Positions 1 through 6,545 of a stretch of DNA of 15,235 bases are shown one piece after another; position 1 is the stretch's first letter; each line of letters opens with the position of its first letter. The stretch is from Bacteroidales bacterium Bact_23 (GTDB lineage: Bacteria > Bacteroidota > Bacteroidia > Bacteroidales > Lentimicrobiaceae), in contig LUZO01000163.1 of assembly GCA_001603685.1 (NCBI GenBank), forward strand, positions 1-15,235, in the 5' to 3' direction. The translations under genes were made by a program, and so were the position numbers. The notes beneath the pieces were generated by a model. It had not been told where the DNA came from. It saw only the letters and a list, made by a program, of their open reading frames with translations, and made no database searches.

Positions 1-102
1 CTTGATAGCCATGCTATTGGGCAGCAATATCTTAAAAATAATGTTACCCTGTTTGAGAAACCAAAGTTAACATTTCCTTTTAAATTCAAAGGAATGTTTT
101 AA
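1..102 (+). CDS. Possible 3' end of an unidentified protein gene (partial)
   Basis: Frame 1 is open from the first base to a TAA at 100-102, giving 33 residues that end in a Lys/Phe-rich tail (KPKLTFPFKFKGMF). The start lies outside the window. The orientation would make it convergent with uvrA, with about 150 bp of AT-rich sequence between them. I do not recognise a family. The reading is short enough to be chance, although its codons look ordinary for this genome. A second plus frame is also open to about position 70, so this call is tentative. Confidence 0.4.
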   Translation, partial: LDSHAIGQQYLKNNVTLFEKPKLTFPFKFKGMF

Positions 103-148
103 TGTTTATGCGTAATTTTATGAAATGTAACAGGTTTTCAGATGTTTA

Positions 149-169
149 TTTTCGGTAAATCCCCGAAAA
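149..169. terminator. Weak hairpin between convergent genes
   Basis: TTTTCGG at 149-155 and CCGAAAA at 163-169 form a perfect 7-bp stem with a 7-nt loop in the gap between the partial left-edge gene and the end of uvrA. The flanks are AT-rich but neither strand has a clean run of T after the stem. It could serve as a bidirectional terminator; this is inferred from position and shape only. Confidence 0.3.
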
Positions 170-252
170 ACTTCAAATAAATATCACACAACAGCCGTTT
201 GCATGCCTTCCCGCTTTTTCAGGAAACACTTTGAAATGTGAAATGAAACGGT

Positions 253-3090
253 TTATTGCAGATTTGCTTCTTTGAGTTTTCGTTGCAGAAATTGTCCTGT
301 ATATGAGATTTCCAGTTTAGCCAGCTCTTCGGGAGTCCCTTCAAATTCAATATTGCCTCCATCGTTTCCGCCTTCCGGGCCGAGGTCAATAACCCAGTCG
401 GCGCACTTGATAACATCCATGTTGTGTTCAATTACGATAATGCTGTGCCCTTTGGCAATCAGTGCATTGAACGATGCCAGCAGTTTGTTGATGTCGTGAA
501 AGTGCAGGCCGGTGGTCGGTTCGTCGAAAATAAACAGGGTAGGGCTGTCGGAAGTCCCTTTCACCAGGAAGCTGGCAAGCTTGATGCGCTGAGCTTCTCC
601 GCCGCTGAGCGTGTCTGACGACTGCCCCATGCGCAGATATCCGAGGCCGGTATCGGCCAGCGGCTGAAGTTTGGTCAGAATGCGGTTTCCAATGCCGGAG
701 CCGTCGTTATGCTTTTTGAAAAACTCAATTGCCTGATCGATGGTGAGGTCGAGGATGTCGGAAATGCTCAGATTGTGGTAGGTCACCTCAAGCACTTCGT
801 CCTTGAATCGTTTTCCCTTGCAACTTTCGCAGGCGAGGTGGATGTCGGCCATAAACTGCATCTCAATCTGTACAACTCCTTCACCCTGACACTCCTCGCA
901 ACGACCGCCCTCAATGTTGAATGAGAAGAACCCCGGTTTGTATCCCCGCGTTTTTGCCAGTGGCAGATCGGCAAACAATGCTCTGATGTCGTCGAAAGCC
1001 TTTACATAAGTTGCCGGATTCGACCTGGTTGACCTTCCGATGGGGTTCTGGTCCACGAGCTCCACTTCACTTATTTTCTTATAGTCGCCGCTTATCTGAT
1101 CGAACTGGCCGGTTGCTTCGCCATAGCCGCCATACATTTTCTTCAAAGCCGGATAGAGTACCCGTTTTACCAGCGATGTTTTTCCTGAACCGCTCACACC
1201 CGTTACCGCAGTCAGAATATTTAGCGGAAATCTGGCAGTAATGCCTTTCAGGTTGTTTTCTCTTACGCCCGTGAGGGTGATGCTGTCTCTCCACTTGCGG
1301 CGGGTTGCCGGCACAGGAATGGCCAGCCTGTGGGTCAGGTATCCGGCGGTAAGGCTCTCCTTTTCGTTAATAAGCCGGTCAAAACTTCCTTCGAACATGA
1401 TCCGGCCGCCGTTTTCGCCCGCACCCGGGCCTATATCAATAAGGTGGTCGGCGGCGTGCATGATCTCTTCGTCGTGTTCCACAACGATTACGGTGTTTCC
1501 CAGCCGCTGAAGCTGCCTCAGCACCTTTATCAGTCGCTGGGTGTCGCGCGAGTGAAGACCGATGCTCGGCTCATCCAGAATGTACATGGAGCCTACAAGG
1601 CTGCTTCCCAGCGAGGTAGCCAGATTGATGCGCTGTGATTCGCCGCCCGAAAGGGTGGATGACAAACGGTTCAGGGTAAGGTAACCCAGCCCCACATCAC
1701 ACAAAAAGCGGAGGCGGTTCGAGATTTCCTGCAGCAGACGCTTCACAACGGCCTTTTCAAAATCACTGAGTTCCAGATTATTGAAGAACTGATAGGTTTC
1801 GGAAACCGGCATCAGTACGATTTCGCTGATGCTTTTCCCGCCAACCTTCACATAATTGGCGTCTGCCCTCAGCCGGGTGCCTTTGCATTCAGGGCACAGG
1901 GTTTTGCCGCGGTAGCGCGACTGAATAACCCGGTATTGTATTTTATAGGTCTGTTCCTCTACATATCTGAAGAATGCGTGTATGCCTCCGAAATAGCTAT
2001 TGCCGTCCCACACCAGTTGCTGCTGCTCCGGAGTGAGCTCATACCAGGGTTTGTGTACCGGGAAGCTGAATTTATAGGCATTCTTAACCAGCTCGTCTTT
2101 CCACTCACTGAGTTTTTCGCCCCGCCAGCAGGCAACGGCGTCTTCATAAATGGAAAGGCTTTTGTTCGGAATTACCAGATCGGGATCGATGCCGATAACA
2201 TTGCCGAAGCCTTCGCAGGTTTTGCATGCTCCGTAAGGATTGTTGAAACTGAAGAGGTTGGGCGACGGCTTCTGAAAGGTGATGCCATCCGCTTCAAAAC
2301 GGTTCGAAAAGACCTCTTTTCTTAATTTGCCTTCATATTCAATCTCGCAGATGCACTCTCCATCGCCTTCGTAGAAAGCGGTTTGCACCGAATCGGCAAG
2401 GCGTTGCCTGAGGTCGCCGTCATCGGGGCGGATGGTAAGGCGGTCGATGACCAGATGGTACTCTTTCGGCTCGACAGAGCCTTGTTTTAAAATCTCCTCA
2501 ATCCGCTCGAAGGTGCCGTTGTACTTGATTCTGCTGAATCCCTGCTGCAGCAGGATGGCGAGCTGGGTTTCAAGGGTACGGTCGTGCTTCAGCAGCAGCC
2601 GGCACATAATGGTGACCCTGCTTTCTTCCGGAAGTTTTTCGAGATAATCGGTTACATCGGTAACGGAATCCCTTTTTACCAGTTTCCCGGAAACGGGAGA
2701 ATAGGTCTTCCCAATCCGGGCGTACAACAGTTTGATGTACTCATAAATTTCCGTTGAGGTTCCTACGGTGGATCTTGGGTTGCGGGTATTTACCTTCTGT
2801 TCGATGGCGATGGCAGGGGCAATGCCTTTTATGTATTCCACTTCCGGTTTGCTCATACGGCCAAGGAATTGCCGGGCATAGGAACTGAGGCTTTCAACAT
2901 ACCTGCGCTGCCCTTCGGCATACAAAGTGTCGAATGCAAGTGAAGATTTTCCGGAACCCGACAAACCCGTAATCACCACAAAGCGATTGCGCGGAATGGC
3001 CAGGGATATATTCTTGAGATTGTGTACTTTAGCTCCTTTAATCAGGATATGTGTATCAGGATTTTTAACCGCTGTTTCGTCAATTGTCAT
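253..3090 (-). CDS. uvrA: UvrA, excinuclease ABC subunit A
   Basis: This is the damage-recognition ATPase of nucleotide excision repair; in the cytoplasm it dimerises and loads UvrB onto lesions. The 945-aa length is normal for UvrA. Two ABC ATPase halves are visible. The first has Walker A GLSGSGKSS (42-50), the UvrB-binding region (about 120-250), signature LSGGESQR (480-487), Walker B with DEPSIGLH (506-513) and EHD (538-540). The second has Walker A GVSGSGKTS (631-639), zinc finger C731/C734/C754/C757, signature LSGGEAQR (828-835), DEPTTGLH (856-863) and EHN (888-890). The first zinc module shows only one Cys pair (C289/C292); FSNRF stands near where the partner pair usually lies. The ATG at 3090 has no Shine-Dalgarno sequence. 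The gene is monocistronic and divergent from the sigma gene. Confidence 0.98.
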   Translation of the reverse strand: MTIDETAVKNPDTHILIKGAKVHNLKNISLAIPRNRFVVITGLSGSGKSSLAFDTLYAEGQRRYVESLSSYARQFLGRMSKPEVEYIKGIAPAIAIEQKVNTRNPRSTVGTSTEIYEYIKLLYARIGKTYSPVSGKLVKRDSVTDVTDYLEKLPEESRVTIMCRLLLKHDRTLETQLAILLQQGFSRIKYNGTFERIEEILKQGSVEPKEYHLVIDRLTIRPDDGDLRQRLADSVQTAFYEGDGECICEIEYEGKLRKEVFSNRFEADGITFQKPSPNLFSFNNPYGACKTCEGFGNVIGIDPDLVIPNKSLSIYEDAVACWRGEKLSEWKDELVKNAYKFSFPVHKPWYELTPEQQQLVWDGNSYFGGIHAFFRYVEEQTYKIQYRVIQSRYRGKTLCPECKGTRLRADANYVKVGGKSISEIVLMPVSETYQFFNNLELSDFEKAVVKRLLQEISNRLRFLCDVGLGYLTLNRLSSTLSGGESQRINLATSLGSSLVGSMYILDEPSIGLHSRDTQRLIKVLRQLQRLGNTVIVVEHDEEIMHAADHLIDIGPGAGENGGRIMFEGSFDRLINEKESLTAGYLTHRLAIPVPATRRKWRDSITLTGVRENNLKGITARFPLNILTAVTGVSGSGKTSLVKRVLYPALKKMYGGYGEATGQFDQISGDYKKISEVELVDQNPIGRSTRSNPATYVKAFDDIRALFADLPLAKTRGYKPGFFSFNIEGGRCEECQGEGVVQIEMQFMADIHLACESCKGKRFKDEVLEVTYHNLSISDILDLTIDQAIEFFKKHNDGSGIGNRILTKLQPLADTGLGYLRMGQSSDTLSGGEAQRIKLASFLVKGTSDSPTLFIFDEPTTGLHFHDINKLLASFNALIAKGHSIIVIEHNMDVIKCADWVIDLGPEGGNDGGNIEFEGTPEELAKLEISYTGQFLQRKLKEANLQ

Positions 3091-3113
3091 GTTAATTTCA
3101 GCACTTGAGACAA

Positions 3114-3121
3114 CAAAATTA
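3114..3121 (-). promoter_or_regulatory. uvrA -7 box (TAATTTTG)
   Basis: On the minus strand this is a perfect match to the Bacteroidota -7 consensus TAnnTTTG, 23 bp before the uvrA ATG. It predicts a 5' UTR of only about 15-20 nt. No TTG is seen 17-23 bp upstream, so the -33 element is missing or degenerate. Confidence 0.5.
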
Positions 3122-3141
3122 GAGAAAATTTACGCCGGGAC

Positions 3142-3173
3142 TTGATTTTGTTATTTTAAATGCCGTATATTTG
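3142..3173 (+). promoter_or_regulatory. Sigma-gene promoter (TTG-N21-TATATTTG)
   Basis: TTG at 3142-3144 lies 21 bp before TATATTTG at 3166-3173, which fits the Bacteroidota TTG-N17-23-TAnnTTTG promoter. Transcription would begin near 3179, leaving a leader of about 115 nt before the ECF sigma ATG. A short inverted repeat, TACCCT (3174-3179) and GGGGTA (3186-3191), sits on the expected start point. Confidence 0.6.
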
Positions 3174-3281
3174 TACCCTAATGCAGGGGTAACTGTCAAA
3201 AATCCCGGCTGTTCATTTTTGTTTAACCAACCCATAGGAGAAAATTATCGGATAGACCTCTACGCTTTCATTTACTAAAAG

Positions 3282-3288
3282 AAGGAGG
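3282..3288 (+). promoter_or_regulatory. Strong Shine-Dalgarno AAGGAGG before the sigma gene
   Basis: AAGGAGG lies 4 nt before the ATG at 3293 and fixes the start of the sigma gene. A full anti-SD match is uncommon in Bacteroidota, and no other start in this window shows one of comparable strength. Confidence 0.65.
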
Positions 3289-3292
3289 CGTT

Positions 3293-3880
3293 ATGAGTGC
3301 CCAGTCAATTAGCGATCAGGAGCTGATTAACAGGTATATTTCCGGTAATGAACTATCTCTGGAACAGCTGATTCACCGTCACAAGAATAAAGTATTCTCA
3401 TACATCATCATGGTTGTTAAGGATAAACAACATGCTGATGATATTTTTCAGGATACCTTCATCAAGGTAATCAATACCCTGAAAGCCGGTGCCTATAAGG
3501 AAGAGGGCAAATTCATCCAGTGGGTGATGCGCATTGCACACAATCTGGTGATTGACCATTTCAGGAAATCGAGGCGCCTGCCGATTGTGGACAATCAGCA
3601 CGATGACTTCAACCTTATTGATAACCTCAGGATTTATGACGAATCGTTTGAGGACAGGCTGATTACCGAGCAGATCCATCAGGATTTGCGCTCGCTGATT
3701 GATTATCTGCCGGCTGAGCAACGCGATGTGCTGATTATGAGGCACTATGCCGATATGAGTTTCAAAGAGATTGCCGAACAGACAGATGTAAGTATCAATA
3801 CGGCCCTGGGCAGGATGCGCTATGCACTGATTAACCTCAGGAAGATGATTGAGAAAAACGAAATCACCTTGTCTGTCTGA
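3293..3880 (+). CDS. ECF-type RNA polymerase sigma-70 factor
   Basis: This 195-aa protein would direct RNA polymerase to a specific promoter set. Region 2 spans about residues 21-96, with the core-binding stretch DDIFQDTFIKVI (49-60) and the DNA-contacting WVMRIAHNLVIDHFRKSRR segment (77-95). Region 4 spans about 127-180, with LPAEQRDVLIMRHY followed by the helix-turn-helix FKEIAEQTDVSINTALGRMRYAL. Only regions 2 and 4 are present, as expected for ECF sigmas. The linker (about 97-126) is acidic. No anti-sigma or membrane sensor gene is adjacent on either side, unlike the SusCD/FecI-type ECF loci common in this phylum. It is transcribed alone and ends at an intrinsic terminator. Which group it belongs to and what it controls cannot be read from the sequence. 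Confidence 0.95.
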   Translation: MSAQSISDQELINRYISGNELSLEQLIHRHKNKVFSYIIMVVKDKQHADDIFQDTFIKVINTLKAGAYKEEGKFIQWVMRIAHNLVIDHFRKSRRLPIVDNQHDDFNLIDNLRIYDESFEDRLITEQIHQDLRSLIDYLPAEQRDVLIMRHYADMSFKEIAEQTDVSINTALGRMRYALINLRKMIEKNEITLSV

Positions 3881-3904
3881 TTTTTCTTGTTTTCATGTTT
3901 GAGT

Positions 3905-3932
3905 ACGGAGGGGTGGCACCCTCCGTTTTTTT
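3905..3932 (+). terminator. Intrinsic terminator after the sigma gene
   Basis: ACGGAGGG (3905-3912) pairs perfectly with CCCTCCGT (3919-3926) around a 6-nt loop, followed at once by six T (3927-3932). It starts 25 bp after the sigma stop codon and is a textbook Rho-independent terminator. Confidence 0.9.
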
Positions 3933-4102
3933 ATCCCTTTTTCTTGGGTTGACGGGTTTTTGTTCTGATTAAATGATTGGAAGTTAAAAGGTTGTGATTT
4001 TTTTATCTGACAATGACTGAAAAAAAGTGAATCATAAGTAATAAATGAATTTTCCTGTCGTTACTATACTGAAATCAGTTAAAAACCGAACATTTGGCGC
4101 CT

Positions 4103-4306
4103 ATGGCAAAAGACTTTACCAATCACAATCATTCACACGATTCTTTGATGTTAACTGAAGGGTACAGCCATAAAAAGATCAGGACAAGCCCTAAGAATGC
4201 ATCGCCGAGCGAGTCGGTAGTCAGGAATCTGCTGAATTATTCAAAAGCTTTGGTCGTTGTTTCCAACCTTATTTCCGGGGAGTACTCCTGTTTGCTTTTA
4301 AACTAA
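4103..4306 (+). CDS. Small hypothetical protein, 67 aa, His-rich N-terminus
   Basis: The protein is hydrophilic and has no signal peptide or membrane segment. The N-terminus holds an NHNHSHD cluster (residues 7-13), the middle is basic (YSHKKIRTSPKNASPSE) and the C-terminal half is amphipathic (VVRNLLNYSKALVVV). ATG at 4103 is preferred over an in-frame TTG at 4094. No good SD or perfect -7 box is seen in the roughly 170 bp upstream. From memory, short proteins with an LNYSKAL-like core occur in other Bacteroidales, but I cannot verify that here. Reality is supported by the strong terminator 23 bp after the stop and by position between two terminators. The function is unknown; the His cluster could bind metal, but that is a guess. 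Confidence 0.6.
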   Translation: MAKDFTNHNHSHDSLMLTEGYSHKKIRTSPKNASPSESVVRNLLNYSKALVVVSNLISGEYSCLLLN

Positions 4307-4328
4307 ACCATTCCCCGGTTCCAACCCA

Positions 4329-4370
4329 AAACAGGCAGGTATGTGCAATGCATATCTGCCTGTTTCTTTT
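4329..4370 (+). terminator. Strong terminator hairpin between convergent genes
   Basis: A 15-bp stem pairs 4329-4343 with 4351-4365 (one G-U pair, 7-nt loop), with outer arms AAACAGGCAG and CTGCCTGTTT. A T-rich run to 4370 follows. It ends transcription of the small gene and, lying 14 bp beyond the serine-hydrolase stop on the other strand, may also work in reverse, though the T run there is short. Confidence 0.85.
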
Positions 4371-4383
4371 CAGTAAATGACTG

Positions 4384-5583
4384 TTACTGCTGAATGATTT
4401 TCATGGCCAGTTTGTCGCGCATCGACTGGAATACCGGCCTTAGCCTGCTGTTTCCGTCGGTTCCGTAATTGACGATCAGGGCCATGATGGTGCCGTGTTC
4501 GGGGAAGTAAAACAGATCGGCGCTGTAAGCCAAATCCCTTCCGCGATGTCCCCACGCAAAATCCTCGGGGCCACCGATGTCGATAAAATCTTTAAAACAG
4601 GCCACGCCAAGCTGCTTGCGGCTTTCAATTACCGGATGAAAAACCAGCATCTCGTCAAGCGATTCCTGTGAAAGCAGTGTTTTGGAAACGAAGAGGGCAT
4701 CGGCAAACAGGTACATATCCCACACCGTTGAATAGACACCGCCGTAGCCGTTGCCGCTGCCGGTATTCCAGTTGGTAAGGTCTTCCAGTTTGTTGATGTT
4801 GTAAAGGTCGAAATAACCGCGCGCCAGTTTATTCTCCGGCAGCTGTTCGTGGATGTAATACCAGGTATCGGCCATATTGAGCGGATCGAAAATCTCCTTT
4901 CGCAGCACCTGTGCATGCGGCATGCCGGCGGCCGCTTCAATGACCATACTGAGCAACAGATAGTTTGTGTTTGAATAGCCTGCGGTATCGGCGGGCTGAA
5001 AGTCGAACATGGCCGGTTTGCCGTAGGTGTATGATAGCAACTCGTCAGCGTTCCACTTGTGGGTGGGATCGTTCAGCACCTGCAGATAGAAGTTCTGGTC
5101 GCTGATTACATCGTAAAATCCGCTGGTGTGGTTCATCAGGTTGCGTATGGTAAGCGGTGCCTTGCCGTTGCTGATTTTATTCAGGGTTGCGGGTGGGATG
5201 TATTTGCTTACCGGATCGTTCAGCGACAGAACACCCTTCTCCTGTAGTCTGAAAATGGCAGCGCCGAGCATCATTTTGGTTACGCTGGCGATTTTCGATA
5301 CATGGCACGGCTGCATGGGGATTTTGCCGGCAATATCGGCCATTCCGGCCGAGCCTATAAAGAAACCGGTGCTGTCTTTTACCAACAGTGAGACTCCCGG
5401 AAGGCCGCGAGTTGTATAATCATCTAGGATGGCCTGATAAGCCGCACTCTTTGAATTTGTCCGGTACAACGCATCGTTTTCGAGCGGACAGTCAAGAACT
5501 GCCGGCTTTTTAATCTCATCGGCGCTGCATCCGAACAGCAATAGGGTGAGTATCAGAATAATGTAGGTAAGGTGCCTGGACAT
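4384..5583 (-). CDS. Serine hydrolase lipoprotein, class C beta-lactamase/DD-peptidase fold
   Basis: This 399-aa protein belongs to the beta-lactamase-related serine hydrolase family (AmpC, EstB, D-Ala-D-Ala carboxypeptidase types). A lipoprotein signal peptide ends in the lipobox LLFGC with Cys19, so it should be lipid-anchored to an envelope membrane. Three active-site motifs are present: SVTK (100-103) with nucleophile Ser100 and Lys103, YSN (203-205) with Tyr203, and HRG (346-348) standing in for the KTG box. HxG in place of KTG is common in the esterase/peptidase branches and argues against a true beta-lactamase. The substrate cannot be told: peptide, ester or cell-wall stem peptide are all possible. 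Its ATG lies inside the end of the upstream barrel gene (31-bp overlap), so the two are very probably co-transcribed and translationally coupled. Confidence 0.93.
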   Translation of the reverse strand: MSRHLTYIILILTLLLFGCSADEIKKPAVLDCPLENDALYRTNSKSAAYQAILDDYTTRGLPGVSLLVKDSTGFFIGSAGMADIAGKIPMQPCHVSKIASVTKMMLGAAIFRLQEKGVLSLNDPVSKYIPPATLNKISNGKAPLTIRNLMNHTSGFYDVISDQNFYLQVLNDPTHKWNADELLSYTYGKPAMFDFQPADTAGYSNTNYLLLSMVIEAAAGMPHAQVLRKEIFDPLNMADTWYYIHEQLPENKLARGYFDLYNINKLEDLTNWNTGSGNGYGGVYSTVWDMYLFADALFVSKTLLSQESLDEMLVFHPVIESRKQLGVACFKDFIDIGGPEDFAWGHRGRDLAYSADLFYFPEHGTIMALIVNYGTDGNSRLRPVFQSMRDKLAMKIIQQ

Positions 5584-6278
5584 TCCAATCTTTTTGAGGC
5601 AGGTTTCAACAAGCTGCCCGGGTTTTTAAATAGGGTAAACTGGACGCCTGCCGTAAGAACTCCGCCAGGCAGGATGGTGACATAATTTTTAACGAACGGA
5701 AACTGCAGCCTGAAATCGTAATTGATGAAGAACCGGCGGGTATTGTAGTGATATCCTGCATCATAGCCGATTCCAATCCCGGCGCCGCCTACCATCTGAG
5801 GCCGGCCATAACGCGTGGCGCTGACCCAGCTTCCGTCGGGTTTGTTTTTGAACTCTTCGGTAAGCGGGAAATAGTGCATATAGCCGGTATGCAGCGATGC
5901 TTCGGCCGAAAATTTGCCCAGATATTTCCTGTAACCGCCTTTTGTTGTTATAAGCAATGCCTGGCTAACAAACTGATGGTAATAATAACTGACACCAATG
6001 TTCTGAAACCATTTCCCGGTATAAACCCTCTGTCCGCCAAGCGCGTAGGTGTCCACATTCCGGAACATGGGATTTTTGAAATTTTCGCTGCCAAAAAACT
6101 CATAGGTAAGTTCCGCTCCCGGATGCAACGGCTGATTGAACGGCGCCGTCAGCGATTTCAGCGGCAGCAGGGTTGCATTATTCAGCACGCCAATGGAAAA
6201 TGGTTTCGATTTCCAGGGTTGCGCCTGAATAATCAGGGGGAACAGCAGTATAAAGGTAAACAGTGTTTTGAATCTCAT
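5553..6278 (-). CDS. Putative outer-membrane beta-barrel protein
   Basis: This 241-aa protein starts with a clear signal peptide (MRFKTLFTFILLFPLIIQAQ), which is why the ATG at 6278 is chosen over an in-frame ATG at 6326 that would bury it. The mature part is rich in aromatic and Gly residues in alternating strands (VSYYYHQF, ASLHTGYMHYF, FFINYDFRLQFPF, LTAGVQFTLF), which suggests an 8- to 10-stranded outer-membrane barrel. I do not recognise the family and see no catalytic motif I trust. The barrel-like end GVQFTLF is at residue 217, followed by a 24-residue Pro/Lys-rich tail that overlaps the next gene. It forms a probable operon with the downstream serine hydrolase lipoprotein. Confidence is good that it is a gene and moderate on the barrel. 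Confidence 0.75.
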   Translation of the reverse strand: MRFKTLFTFILLFPLIIQAQPWKSKPFSIGVLNNATLLPLKSLTAPFNQPLHPGAELTYEFFGSENFKNPMFRNVDTYALGGQRVYTGKWFQNIGVSYYYHQFVSQALLITTKGGYRKYLGKFSAEASLHTGYMHYFPLTEEFKNKPDGSWVSATRYGRPQMVGGAGIGIGYDAGYHYNTRRFFINYDFRLQFPFVKNYVTILPGGVLTAGVQFTLFKNPGSLLKPASKRLECPGTLPTLF

Positions 6279-6323
6279 CAGCAGGAATAATAACCCGATT
6301 AAAAACGAATGACAAGTATTACG

Positions 6324-6357
6324 CAAAGATAATACCGTATTTGAATTGACAGATCAA
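6324..6357 (-). promoter_or_regulatory. Promoter of the barrel/serine-hydrolase pair, with inverted repeat
   Basis: On the minus strand TATCTTTG (6331-6324) is a perfect -7 box, with TTG 23 bp further upstream (6357-6355). The -33 element falls within a perfect inverted repeat, AATTGA (6344-6349) and TCAATT (6354-6359) separated by 4 bp, which could be an operator. The predicted 5' UTR is about 40 nt. Confidence 0.55.
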
Positions 6358-6491
6358 TTTTTCCGGAGAGAGAGACAATTTGTGTAGAAAAGAGATGTTT
6401 CATCCGCAGTGGAAACCGTTTTGCCGCTTGTTGTTAATTAAGGTTAAAAAAAATCAAAAAACACACGGCTGATCGGATATACCTGTAACTT

Positions 6492-6499
6492 TATCTTCG
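6492..6499 (+). promoter_or_regulatory. -7 box of the DUF5686 gene (TATCTTCG)
   Basis: TATCTTCG matches TAnnTTTG at seven of eight positions and lies 46 bp before the ATG at 6546. No TTG is seen 17-23 bp upstream, so the call rests on the -7 element and its position. Confidence 0.45.
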
Positions 6500-6545
6500 C
6501 AAAACCGTTATAAAGCCGGAGCAATTCCGAAATATCCTTCACTTT

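Noticed and set aside
232..245. Tandem TGAAATG TGAAATG near the uvrA stop
   Set aside because: Only two copies in AT-rich sequence; not enough to call a second heptamer array, though it shares the 7-bp period.
1936..2325. 129-codon open frame on the plus strand within uvrA
   Set aside because: It lies wholly opposite uvrA, whose protein is intact and strongly recognisable; the antisense translation has no family features.
4094..4102. TTG start for the small gene
   Set aside because: It adds only MAP before an ATG, with no SD to support it.
5553..5583. Possible frameshift joining the barrel and serine-hydrolase genes into one protein
   Set aside because: The hydrolase has its own lipoprotein signal peptide with lipobox Cys right after its ATG, so two separate proteins are more sensible.
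5748..6290. 180-codon plus-strand open frame opposite the barrel gene
   Set aside because: The minus-strand frame has a signal peptide, a promoter and coupling to the hydrolase gene, while the plus frame is a basic, featureless translation.
6279..6326. Upstream in-frame ATG for the barrel gene at 6326
   Set aside because: It would put 16 residues ahead of the signal peptide and would overlap the predicted -7 box.
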